Positions 29,956 to 38,617 of a stretch of 64,000 nucleotides of DNA are shown here, in pieces. The notes under the pieces are model-generated. The model worked only from the letters and a program-made list of their open reading frames with translations, did no database searches and had not been told where the DNA came from. Numbering within the stretch: position 1 is the first letter of the stretch; the number at the start of each line of letters is the position of its first letter. Made by a program: the position numbers and the translations under genes. This DNA comes from Rubripirellula lacrimiformis (GTDB taxonomy: Bacteria; Planctomycetota; Planctomycetia; Pirellulales; Pirellulaceae). The stretch covers positions 1,240,001 through 1,304,000 of the forward strand of contig NZ_CP036525.1 of assembly GCF_007741535.1 (NCBI RefSeq), given 5' to 3'.

Positions 29956-31437
29956 TTACATCGCTTGCAGTAATTTGATCAACGTTTCGCGAACCACTTG
30001 TGGGTTCGCATTGGGGTTTCTTTTCTTGGCTTGGCCGATCAGGGATCCAACGGCTTGTTGCTTGCCGCCCTTAAAGTCTTCGACGACTTGCGGGTTGGCA
30101 TCAAGCAATTCTTTGCAAAGTGATTCAAGTTCGTTGTCATCGACCGATTCGATCCCCAATGCCGTGATAGCCGCTTCGACTGTCACCTGATGTTCGATCA
30201 TGTGGGCGAAAACGTCACGGGCGCGAGTGTTGTCAATTTCGCCTTTGGAAACCCGTCGCAGCAGTTCGCCCAATTCGTCGGCCGACACCGGGAACTGGTC
30301 GATATCGATTTCGCGGTCCTTGATCGTTCGCATCACATCCTGTTGGATCCACGAACTGGTGCGTTTCCCGTCGCCCGACTTGGTTCCGGCGGTTTCAAAG
30401 TATGCGATCAAGGCAGGACCTTGATTGACGATCACGTCGGCATCGTAGGGTTTGATTCCGTATTGGTTTTCCAAGCGAACTCGCAGCGCCGCTGGCAATT
30501 CGCCCAGGCTGGCACGAGCCGCTTCGATTCGATCGGCTGGCAAACGGATCGGCAGCAAGTCGGGATCGGGGAAGTAACGGTAATCGGCCGATTCTTCTTT
30601 TTCGCGTTGCAGGAATGTCTTGCCCGCGCCGTCGTCCCAGCCGCGAGTCGTCTTGGTTTCGTCTTCGATCGTCTTGCCTGTGTCTTCCCACAAATCGTAT
30701 TGTCGGTCCACTTCGTGTTCGATCGCACGCTCGACGGCGCGGAACGAGTTCATGTTTTTGACTTCGACGATTGGCGTGGCGATCTTTTTGCCATCAACTT
30801 CGATATGCAAGTTCACGTTCGCGTCGACTCGCAAACTGCCTTCCTGCATTTCACAGTCCGAGATGCCCAGGTGAGTCATCCGCAGTTTCAGTTCTTGCAA
30901 ATAAGCCTTGGCTTCGGCGCTGGAACGCAAATCGGGCTGGCTGACGATTTCCAGTAGCGGCGTGCCACAACGGTTCAGGTCGATCCGCGTGTCACCGCGT
31001 CCGGCCGCTTCGTCATGCATGCTCTTGCCCGCGTCTTCTTCTAAGTGAGCGCGGATGATGCCGATGTGACGGGTTTTTTCCGGGTTGGCCGGGTCAGGAA
31101 TTTCCAGGAATCCATCGGCACAGATCGGCAAGTCGAACTGGCTGATCTGATATCCCTTGGGGAGGTCCGGATAGAAATATTGTTTGCGGTCCCACTTGGT
31201 CATCGGTGGGATCGAGCAATCGATTGCTAGCCCCGCGCGGATCGACAGCTCGATCGCCGCGTCGTTCATCACCGGCAAAGCACCCGGCAATCCCAGGCAG
31301 ACCGGGCAGACCTGAGTGTTGGGGGCGGCGCCAAAGGTGGTGCTGCATCCGCAAAACAGTTTGGTTTCGGTCTTCAACTGGACGTGGACTTCCAGCCCGA
31401 TCACCGTCGTCGTGGGATAGCCGTTGGAAAGCGTCAT
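29956..31437 (-). CDS. gatB: Aspartyl/glutamyl-tRNA amidotransferase subunit B
   Basis: Kinase-like subunit of GatCAB, which amidates Glu-tRNA(Gln) and Asp-tRNA(Asn). The opening VIGLEVHVQLKTETKLFCGC with NTQVCPVCLGLPG supplies the zinc cysteines; DLPKGYQISQFDLPI, HLEEDAGKS and DLNRCGTPLLEIVSQPD are the catalytic-core blocks, and the C-terminal YqeY-like tail ends in PNANPQVVRETLIKLL. Length 493 is normal. gatA lies 58 bp upstream on the same strand. Confidence 0.97.
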   Translation of the reverse strand: MTLSNGYPTTTVIGLEVHVQLKTETKLFCGCSTTFGAAPNTQVCPVCLGLPGALPVMNDAAIELSIRAGLAIDCSIPPMTKWDRKQYFYPDLPKGYQISQFDLPICADGFLEIPDPANPEKTRHIGIIRAHLEEDAGKSMHDEAAGRGDTRIDLNRCGTPLLEIVSQPDLRSSAEAKAYLQELKLRMTHLGISDCEMQEGSLRVDANVNLHIEVDGKKIATPIVEVKNMNSFRAVERAIEHEVDRQYDLWEDTGKTIEDETKTTRGWDDGAGKTFLQREKEESADYRYFPDPDLLPIRLPADRIEAARASLGELPAALRVRLENQYGIKPYDADVIVNQGPALIAYFETAGTKSGDGKRTSSWIQQDVMRTIKDREIDIDQFPVSADELGELLRRVSKGEIDNTRARDVFAHMIEHQVTVEAAITALGIESVDDNELESLCKELLDANPQVVEDFKGGKQQAVGSLIGQAKKRNPNANPQVVRETLIKLLQAM

Positions 31438-31495
31438 GTTGGGTTCGGTGGTAGAAAGCGGTTGGGTGGATGATTGCCAGTGACGGTGTCGTGCG

Positions 31496-32980
31496 TTAGT
31501 GGCGGGTGGCCGATGGTCGCCGCTGGTGGTGGTCGGTGGCCGTTTGGAAGGCTGCCCCGGCCATCAGTAGTCGTGATTCTTCCAACACCGGTGCTTGCAG
31601 TTGAACGGCGACCGGCAACCCGGACGCATCCAATCCCGCCGGCAGCGAGATCGCCGGAACGCCAGCCAAGTTAGCGCCCACGGTAAACAAGTCACAGAGG
31701 TACATTTGGATCGGGTCGTCGACCTTTTCGCCCAACGGAAAAGCAGGCGTCGGGGTGACTGGGCCCAACAGCAAATCGACTTGCCCGAACGCGGTGTCGT
31801 AATCACCTTTGATCAGTCGCCGGACCTTCAATGCCTGGCTGTAATACTGGTCGGCATACCCTTCGCTTAGCGCATAGGTTCCGACCATGATCCGGCGTTT
31901 GACTTCATCACCAAAACCTTCCGCTCGACTGCGACAGTAGGTGGTCACCAAGGGACCCAGTTCATCATCGCCGCTGATGTCGCTGGCACGGTGTCCGTAA
32001 TGGGCGCCGTCGTATCGCGACAGGTTGCTGCTGGCTTCGCTGGGCGCGATCACGTAGTAGGTCGGTACCCAGTAATCATTGTGTGGCAGATCGATTTCGA
32101 CGATCTCGGCACCTAGCGATCGAAATACATCGGCCGCGGTCAGCGTTGCTTGGCGGACGGATTCGTCGACGCCATCGCGATCCATCGATTCACGCAGCAA
32201 GCCGATTCGCATCCCCGTCAAATCTGCCGATTCCAAACCGTCACTGTACCGTGAAATATTCAGGTTCAACGACGTCGAATCACGGCGATCGAAGCCTGCG
32301 ATGGTTTGCAGCAGCAACGCCACATCGGGAACCGACCATGCGATCGGGCCGACTTGGTCTAGGCTGCTGGCAAAAGCGATCAACCCATACCGGCTGACGC
32401 GACCATAGGTGGGCTTCAAACCGGTCACGCCACACATAGCGGCGGGTTGGCGAATCGATCCGCCGGTGTCCGTGCCCAGCGACAACGGGACGGTTCCCGC
32501 GGCGACACAGGCGGCCGCGCCGCCACTGCTGCCGCCGGGAATTCGGTCGGTGTTCCAGGGGTTTCGCGTGACGCCAAAAGCACTGTTTTCAGTGCTGGCG
32601 CCCATCGCGAATTCGTCCATGTTCGTTTTGCCGATGATCACTGCATCGGAATTTCGCAGTCGCTCGACCACTCCGGCGTCGTAGGGAGGCCGGAAATCTT
32701 TCAGCATCTTGGACGAACAGGTCGTTGGCATGTCGTGGGTGCACAGCACGTCCTTGACCGCCACGGGGACGCCAGCCAGCGGTCCCAGTTTTCCACCGGC
32801 GGCGCGTTTTGCGTCGACGACGGCCGCTGCAGCCAAGGCCACCTCGCGATCAACATGGGTAAATGCGTTGATTGTCGGCTGCGAAGCTTCGATCGCGTCC
32901 AACGCAGCGCTGGCGATCTCGACGGCCGTCGCTTCGCCATCGTTCTGCAGACGCAGGATTTCCAATGCGGAATCGAGCAT
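31496..32980 (-). CDS. gatA: Aspartyl/glutamyl-tRNA amidotransferase subunit A
   Basis: Amidase subunit of GatCAB that releases ammonia from glutamine. The amidase-signature Ser-cisSer-Lys triad is visible: Lys in VAVKDVLC, and serines in GGSSGGAAACVA and TDTGGSIRQPAAM. Length 494 is usual. It is first of the gatA-gatB unit. No gatC-like small protein is encoded within the window, so GatC must lie elsewhere. Confidence 0.97.
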   Translation of the reverse strand: MLDSALEILRLQNDGEATAVEIASAALDAIEASQPTINAFTHVDREVALAAAAVVDAKRAAGGKLGPLAGVPVAVKDVLCTHDMPTTCSSKMLKDFRPPYDAGVVERLRNSDAVIIGKTNMDEFAMGASTENSAFGVTRNPWNTDRIPGGSSGGAAACVAAGTVPLSLGTDTGGSIRQPAAMCGVTGLKPTYGRVSRYGLIAFASSLDQVGPIAWSVPDVALLLQTIAGFDRRDSTSLNLNISRYSDGLESADLTGMRIGLLRESMDRDGVDESVRQATLTAADVFRSLGAEIVEIDLPHNDYWVPTYYVIAPSEASSNLSRYDGAHYGHRASDISGDDELGPLVTTYCRSRAEGFGDEVKRRIMVGTYALSEGYADQYYSQALKVRRLIKGDYDTAFGQVDLLLGPVTPTPAFPLGEKVDDPIQMYLCDLFTVGANLAGVPAISLPAGLDASGLPVAVQLQAPVLEESRLLMAGAAFQTATDHHQRRPSATRH

Positions 32981-33255
32981 ATTGGGGGGATGCCAGAGAG
33001 TGGTTTCAGTGAGTCGTAGTCCAAATTATCGGGCATCGAGCCCGAATCGACCAGCGGGCCAAGTCGCAGACGACCTGATCGCTAAAATCATCCGATTCTG
33101 CCAGACGCCTGACTCGGATTTTCGTTCCCGCCGTCGGCCTGGCAGACCTTGCCGATCATGAAAGCGGCGCGTTCCAATGGGGGCGTCGAATGCTGTGCTT
33201 GGCATTCCCATCGATTCGCCAACTTTCCTGCTGTTGAATTCTCGCGAGACAAAAC

Positions 33256-34077
33256 ATGATTCGAACTCTTGGTGCATTTTTTCTAGTGATGGCCGCTGCG
33301 TGCGTCACCGGCTCGGGGACTGCCATGGCCGAAATTCAAACCGAAACAGTCGTCTATCATGACGGCGATGTGACTCTGGAAGGCTTCGTTGCCTGGGACC
33401 CCGAAAAGGTCCAAGGCGGTGCTCCCGGCGTGCTGATTTCGCACCAATGGATGGGACTGACCGATTACGAGAAAGGTCGCTGCCGGCAACTGGCCGATCT
33501 TGGCTTGGTCGCATTCGCGTTGGATATCTACGGGCAAGGCGTGCGTCCGGTCAACCCGGGCGAAGCTGGCAAATTGGCGGGCGTCTACAAAGCGGATCGC
33601 GATCTCTATCGCCGACGTTTGAACCTGGGCCTCGACCAACTGCGTGCCCGTGACGGAGTCGATGCGAAGCGAATCGCCGCGATCGGATATTGCTTTGGCG
33701 GCACCGGCGTACTGGAACTTGCTCGCAGCGGTGCCGAAGTCGCCGGCGTGGTCAGCTTCCATGGCGGCCTGGATTCCCCCAGCCCCGATGACGGCAAGCA
33801 AATCGCCGCGAAAATCTTGGTCTGCCACGGTGCCGACGATCCGTTCGTGCCCAAAGCCGACATCGAAGCCTTCATCGCGGAACTCAACGCGGCTCACGTG
33901 GATTGGCAAATGAATGTCTACGCCGGCGCCGTCCACTCGTTCACCCAGCCGATGGCAGGCAACGATAACTCCAAGGGAGCGGCCTACAACGAACAGGCCG
34001 ATCACCGATCCTGGTTAGCGATGGAAGCTTTTTTCCAAGAGATCTTTGGAACCAAGATGCCGATGACCCAGCCGTAG
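33256..34077 (+). CDS. Exported dienelactone hydrolase family protein
   Basis: An alpha/beta-hydrolase with a signal peptide (residues 1-25, ending ...GTAMA). The dienelactone-hydrolase triad is complete: Cys146 in GYCFGG, Asp194/195 in CHGADDPFVPKAD and His226 in AGAVHSFTQ. The cysteine nucleophile distinguishes it from serine lipases. The presence of a signal peptide suggests hydrolysis of an ester or lactone outside the cytoplasm; substrate unknown. The ATG at 33256 is the only start that gives the signal peptide. It converges on the histidine-kinase gene with a 6-bp gap. Confidence 0.9.
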   Translation: MIRTLGAFFLVMAAACVTGSGTAMAEIQTETVVYHDGDVTLEGFVAWDPEKVQGGAPGVLISHQWMGLTDYEKGRCRQLADLGLVAFALDIYGQGVRPVNPGEAGKLAGVYKADRDLYRRRLNLGLDQLRARDGVDAKRIAAIGYCFGGTGVLELARSGAEVAGVVSFHGGLDSPSPDDGKQIAAKILVCHGADDPFVPKADIEAFIAELNAAHVDWQMNVYAGAVHSFTQPMAGNDNSKGAAYNEQADHRSWLAMEAFFQEIFGTKMPMTQP

Positions 34078-34083
34078 TGCTGA

Positions 34084-35385
34084 CTACGAACCGCCGGAGA
34101 AGTCGTTCAGCGAGATCGTTGCGACGCATCCGATCGGGCCGCCGGCCAGGGTGACATCACCAAGGTGCAAACGGGCCACGCGGTACGCGCGGCACAGTCC
34201 CAGTCCCAAACCGCGGCCAGCTTCTCGGCCGCTGAAATAGGGATCGAAGGCATGTTGGCGAGCGTTTTCGGATACGCCGGGGCCGCTGTCGGCAACATGG
34301 ATCATGATTTGGCCGGACTCACGGACCAACGACACAACAATCGTTCCTTGGCATCCAACCGCATCGATCGCGTTGCGTATCAGTACTCCCACGGCTTCCG
34401 CGATCATGTTTTCGTCCAGGATCGCCGCTGTCGGTTCGTCGGGTGTGACGACTTCCAACCGGATGGATTGCCGGTCGGTTTCGCTGCGGAACGATTCTGC
34501 GACTCGGTGCAACACGCCGTTGACCTCGCATCGCGACCGGATGGCCGCTGGCGGGTTGGCGTAGAACATCAGGTCCGAAATCATTTCGTGTGCACGATAA
34601 ACTTGGTCGACGATTCGCTGCAGGGTCGCGACCCGCGCCGGATCGCTTTCGCCTCGCTGCAATTGTTGGGCTCGCGTCGAAATATTGGCCAGCGGATTAT
34701 TGATCTCGTGGCTAAGCCCGTAGGCAAGCTGTTTGATCGCCCCCAATTTGCTCTTATGCAGCACCCGATCGAAGGCGCCTTCCAGCGTTTCGGTTCGTTG
34801 CACCATCCGAGCTAGCTGAGCCAGCATGTCATCCGATGCGGTCGAATCGGCGGGAACCGCGCCGTTGGATGGGGCGGTGATTTGTGGCCACTGTTGTTGC
34901 CAGGCGGACGATACTTTGGGACCGGCCACTTCCAGCCAGGTCGCCGCATCGTCCATCCAGCGGTCGATCGGCAGCGTGCGGAAATGGCTGCGCAGCTTGT
35001 GCCATTGCGCCTGGGTATCGGCGGTGACCGCTTGCGCACCGATGAACGCATCACCGCTGGCAAAACGTCCCGACGCATTCTGGATCAGCCAGTCGGCCAA
35101 ATCAGCGGGGTCGGCACTTTCCTCGGGCCATCCCAACGCCGCAAAAATCAACAGCGGTGGGTCCGCTGCGATGGTATGTGCAAGATCACTGCGCAGTTTC
35201 GCATCGACATGATGACCACGCAACAGAACACGACCGATCACATCGGTCGCTTCGGCACTGCGCGGTAACCACCAACGGTCCGAGCCGCGTCGCAAACAGG
35301 GCAGCAACCCCATCGGGATCGTCCTATCAATATTGCTGGAAGCGGTCGGCACGGTGATTGGGCGATTTTCCACGCGGTTGATCAA
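34084..35385 (-). CDS. Soluble sensor histidine kinase
   Basis: Residues about 215-285 are a HisKA domain with the H-box GLSHEINNPLANIST (His226), followed by a HATPase_c domain with the N-box LIRNAIDAVG, G1 HVADSGPGVSE and G2 GRGLGLGLC. The first 200 residues contain no membrane segment, so it senses a cytoplasmic signal or works as a relay; that part matches no domain I can name with confidence. The frame opens with a TTG; GTG at 35373 or ATG at 35313 are alternatives. It lies 41 bp after the response-regulator gene and is very likely its partner. Confidence 0.9.
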   Translation of the reverse strand: MINRVENRPITVPTASSNIDRTIPMGLLPCLRRGSDRWWLPRSAEATDVIGRVLLRGHHVDAKLRSDLAHTIAADPPLLIFAALGWPEESADPADLADWLIQNASGRFASGDAFIGAQAVTADTQAQWHKLRSHFRTLPIDRWMDDAATWLEVAGPKVSSAWQQQWPQITAPSNGAVPADSTASDDMLAQLARMVQRTETLEGAFDRVLHKSKLGAIKQLAYGLSHEINNPLANISTRAQQLQRGESDPARVATLQRIVDQVYRAHEMISDLMFYANPPAAIRSRCEVNGVLHRVAESFRSETDRQSIRLEVVTPDEPTAAILDENMIAEAVGVLIRNAIDAVGCQGTIVVSLVRESGQIMIHVADSGPGVSENARQHAFDPYFSGREAGRGLGLGLCRAYRVARLHLGDVTLAGGPIGCVATISLNDFSGGS

Positions 35386-35426
35386 GTCCGCGCGATCATT
35401 GGATCGCGTCGACTTTCCGGCGAATG

Positions 35427-36014
35427 TCAGTTGACCACGCCTCGATCAATTTCTAGCAGATCGCAGGCACGGGAAACCAAGTCGTCGATTGAAAACGGTT
35501 TTTGCATGAAGTCATTGGCACCTGCCGCCTTCAATGCGTCCACCTTGCTGTGTTCAACCATCCCCGAGATGCACAGGATCTTGACCATGTCCATCGATGG
35601 GTCGTTGCGCACTCGTTGGCATACTTCTTTTCCGTTGATATCGGGAAGCATGACGTCCAAGACAACTAGGTCCGGACGAAACTCTTTCACGCCCATACCG
35701 GCATCAAAGCCGTTATTAGCCGTGCGAATTTCGAACCGCCCATCGCGATCGAAACCGTCTTTCATCAAGTCGACCAAATCCTGGTCATCGTCAACGATCA
35801 ACAGTTTCTTTTTACCGTTTTCCAACGCATCCGTAGGGATGCCGTTGTCTTTCATGAACAGATAAAGCTGTTCACGAGGAATCCGCCGAAATTTACTTCC
35901 GGGGACACGAAAGCCCTTCAACGATCCGTTGTCGAAACAACGAATGATCGTCTGCTGACTGACTTTACAAATCTTGGCTGCTTCGCCTGTCGTGAAGACC
36001 GTTTTAGTGGTCAT
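35427..36014 (-). CDS. HTH (excisionase/MerR-type) - receiver fusion regulator
   Basis: The N-terminal 55 residues are a helix-turn-helix of the excisionase/MerR type (VFTTGEAAKICKVSQQTIIR ... RVPGSKFRRIPREQL), followed by a receiver domain (about 70-195) with acidic pocket DDD, phospho-acceptor Asp120 in LVVLDVMLPD and Lys172 in MQKPFS. The domain order is the reverse of classical response regulators, where the DNA-binding domain is C-terminal. The ATG at 36014 is preferred over an upstream in-frame start at 36026. It is followed by the histidine-kinase gene, forming a two-component pair. Confidence 0.9.
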   Translation of the reverse strand: MTTKTVFTTGEAAKICKVSQQTIIRCFDNGSLKGFRVPGSKFRRIPREQLYLFMKDNGIPTDALENGKKKLLIVDDDQDLVDLMKDGFDRDGRFEIRTANNGFDAGMGVKEFRPDLVVLDVMLPDINGKEVCQRVRNDPSMDMVKILCISGMVEHSKVDALKAAGANDFMQKPFSIDDLVSRACDLLEIDRGVVN

Positions 36015-36626
36015 GGCAGAAACCATCCTCCCTGCATGACTAGCCGTTTTCCAGAGTGAATCTTGGCTTCGGTGCTGCGGCCCAGTGAAGCATGGCGAAC
36101 CAATTTCGCCTAACCTTCAAAACGCTTTCTTACCGAAGCGGACAATCGGTGCGGTTGGGACCATCGATTGGTTCCCGTCCGACCTGCCCAGCCCACGCAT
36201 CCACTGCGTATTCGCCTGGCCGGCCATTCACCGTAAGCCCTCATCTAGCACACTTGCCGTTCCTACCGCACTACCACTTACCCGCTTGGTTTAGCGGGAG
36301 GTGATAAATTGCGTGAAGAACGCAGGCGACAAGAAGCTCCGAGCCTCTCTGCCTTGCCAAGCTTGCCTCATCGCCGAATTCTATCGATTCAGCCCAGCGG
36401 GTCAAGATCGATTCTATCGCCGTAAGTTCCCAATACGATTGAAGTTATCGCAAAGACAGGGATCTCGACCAAAGTTTTTGCCGAGATTACCACAGGATCG
36501 GAATGGTAGTTTGGTTGCCGCAGCAGCAGTATTGATGGGGGGACACGTCTGTACCGCCAGGGGAATGCGGTGCTGGGACAGTGCGCTGATTGGCGATTTC
36601 GGGCAGGTATCCGTGATCCCGATCGA
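36015..36626. other. Intergenic region, no gene seen
   Basis: About 610 bp between the end of mnmG and the start of the receiver-regulator gene, both minus strand. The short plus-strand frames here lack family motifs. A small stem-loop (36281-36286 with 36293-36298, CCCGCT/AGCGGG, loop TGGTTT) is the only structure noticed. No tRNA-like T-loop was found. The regulator's promoter presumably lies in the left part. Confidence 0.55.
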
Positions 36627-38444
36627 TCAATGATCCAAGTGCGCCATCACCAACGCGATGTCGGCCGGTGTGATGCCACTGATTCGTTTCGCTTGATCGA
36701 GCGACAGGGGACGGATCTTGGACAGCTTTTCGCGAGCTTCGTTTCGCAGCGCGGAAATCTTGCCGTAATCAAAGGACGTTGGGATCCGTTTGCCGGCCAA
36801 ACGATGTTGCTTTTCAACTTCCATCTTTTGCCGGCTGATGTACCCCTCGTACTTCACGTCATAAACCACCTGTTCGGCTGCCGAGGAATCGACCTTCGTC
36901 AACTCGGGCACCAATCCACACATCGTCGCCCAGTCGATCTCGGGACGTTTCAGGTACACGTCGCCAGGCGTGTTCTGGATCCGAGCCGCTTTCAGGATCG
37001 TGTTGGCCTGTTCGATCTCCGCTAACTTGCTTGCGAAACGATCGCGACGTTGGGCCGTGATCAGCCCCAATCGGTCGGCGTCGGGGGTTAGCCGCCGGTC
37101 GCAATTGTCTTGCCGCAATAGCAAGCGGTATTCGGCCCGGCTGGTAAACATGCGGTACGGTTCGTCGGTTCCTGCGGTGACCAAATCATCGACCAGCACG
37201 CCGATGTAGGCTTGATCGCGACTGGGGACCCAAGTCGGTTTTCCGGCCACGACCATGGCTGCGTTGGCGCCGGCGATCAGCCCCTGGCCGGCGGCTTCTT
37301 CGTAGCCGGTGGTGCCATTGATTTGGCCGGCAAAGAATAGTCCGTCGACCGATTTGGATTCCAGGTGAGGCCACAGCTGAGTCGGCGGACAGAAATCGTA
37401 TTCGACCGCGTATCCGTATCGCATGATCGACGCGTTTTCGAGGCCGGCAATTCGCTTGAACATCTCGTCCTGGACATCTCGCGGCAAACTGGTCGAAATT
37501 CCGTTGACGTAAACTTCTTGGGTCTGATGCCCCTCGGGTTCCAGGAACAGCTGATGCTGCGATTTGTCGGCGAACCGGACCACTTTGTCTTCGATCGATG
37601 GACAGTACCGCGGACCACGCGTACTGATCTGCCCGCTGTACATGGGAGCCCGATCCAGGTTGGCGCGGATCAAGTCGTGAACAGCTTCGTTGGTGTAGGT
37701 GATGTGGCACGGAATCTGTTGGCCGACGATCTTGTCGGTCAGAAACGAAAACGCTTGTGGCTGATCGTCGCCAGGCTGTTCTTCGAGTTTGGCATAGTCG
37801 ATCGTACGTGCGTTCAATCGCGGCGGGGTACCGGTTTTGAAACGATCCACTTCGAATCCCAATCGTGCCAACGCACCACTGATTCCCGACGTGGTGCCCT
37901 CCCCTCCTCTGCCGCCGGCGGTCTGGGCTTTGCCGGTATGCATGATCGCCTGCAGAAACGTGCCGGTGGTCAGCACCACGGCGGCGGCTCGGTACTGGGC
38001 GTCCCCGCGGACTTGCACGCCGACAACTCGGTCGCGGCCATCGACGTTTTCGGTCAACAGGTCTTCGACGGTTTCTTGACGCAGGTCCAAGTTGTCTTGG
38101 GTTTCGATCCGCATCTTGATGTGGCTTTGGTAGGCCCGTTTATCGGCTTGCGCACGCGGGCTGTGCATGGCCGGACCTTTGCGGCGGTTCAGCATTCGGA
38201 ACTGGATTCCAGTCGCGTCGATCGCTTCGCCCATCAAACCGCCCAGCGCGTCAACCTCGCGCACGATCTGGCCCTTGGCCACCCCGCCAATCGCAGGGTT
38301 GCACGACATCTGTCCAACCGTGTCCAGGTTCGTCGTCAACAGCGCCGTCTTGGCACCCAGTCGGGCGGCCGCCGCAGCCGCTTCGGTGCCTGCATGACCG
38401 GCTCCGATCACGATGACGTCGTATTGATAAACGTTGGCGGTCAT
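36627..38444 (-). CDS. mnmG: tRNA uridine-5-carboxymethylaminomethyl modification enzyme MnmG (GidA)
   Basis: FAD-dependent enzyme that with MnmE modifies the wobble uridine of several tRNAs. The N-terminal FAD motif is VIVIGAGHAGTEAAAAAARL; further signatures are MSCNPAIGGVAKGQIVREVD, GTFLQAIMHTGKAQTAGGRGG, RFKTGTPPRLNARTIDY, INGTTGYEEAAGQGLIAG and TSRAEYRLLLRQDNCDRRLT. Length 605 is close to the family norm. The ATG at 38444 places the FAD motif at residue 10 as usual. No mnmE is adjacent. Confidence 0.97.
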   Translation of the reverse strand: MTANVYQYDVIVIGAGHAGTEAAAAAARLGAKTALLTTNLDTVGQMSCNPAIGGVAKGQIVREVDALGGLMGEAIDATGIQFRMLNRRKGPAMHSPRAQADKRAYQSHIKMRIETQDNLDLRQETVEDLLTENVDGRDRVVGVQVRGDAQYRAAAVVLTTGTFLQAIMHTGKAQTAGGRGGEGTTSGISGALARLGFEVDRFKTGTPPRLNARTIDYAKLEEQPGDDQPQAFSFLTDKIVGQQIPCHITYTNEAVHDLIRANLDRAPMYSGQISTRGPRYCPSIEDKVVRFADKSQHQLFLEPEGHQTQEVYVNGISTSLPRDVQDEMFKRIAGLENASIMRYGYAVEYDFCPPTQLWPHLESKSVDGLFFAGQINGTTGYEEAAGQGLIAGANAAMVVAGKPTWVPSRDQAYIGVLVDDLVTAGTDEPYRMFTSRAEYRLLLRQDNCDRRLTPDADRLGLITAQRRDRFASKLAEIEQANTILKAARIQNTPGDVYLKRPEIDWATMCGLVPELTKVDSSAAEQVVYDVKYEGYISRQKMEVEKQHRLAGKRIPTSFDYGKISALRNEAREKLSKIRPLSLDQAKRISGITPADIALVMAHLDH

Positions 38445-38617
38445 AGGGTTTCTTCGAATGAGAAGATTTTCGCGAAAAACGAGTTGGATTTCTTCAAGGC
38501 AGGTTTTTCTTCAAGAACCAGTGCCCGGAACGTCGAATCCGAGAGGGAGTGGCTGCGCCGGTTGGCACAGCCCAGTGAACCGACACAGTGTTTCCTACTA
38601 GGGGCTTGGACGACAAG

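Noticed and set aside
33026-33277. Possible gatC upstream of gatA
   Set aside because: The small minus-strand frame has none of the GatC helical pattern and looks like noncoding sequence.
36085-36633. Plus-strand open frames in the spacer left of mnmG, and a possible tRNA
   Set aside because: No protein motif and no tRNA T-loop (GGTTCRANNCC) with matching stems was found.
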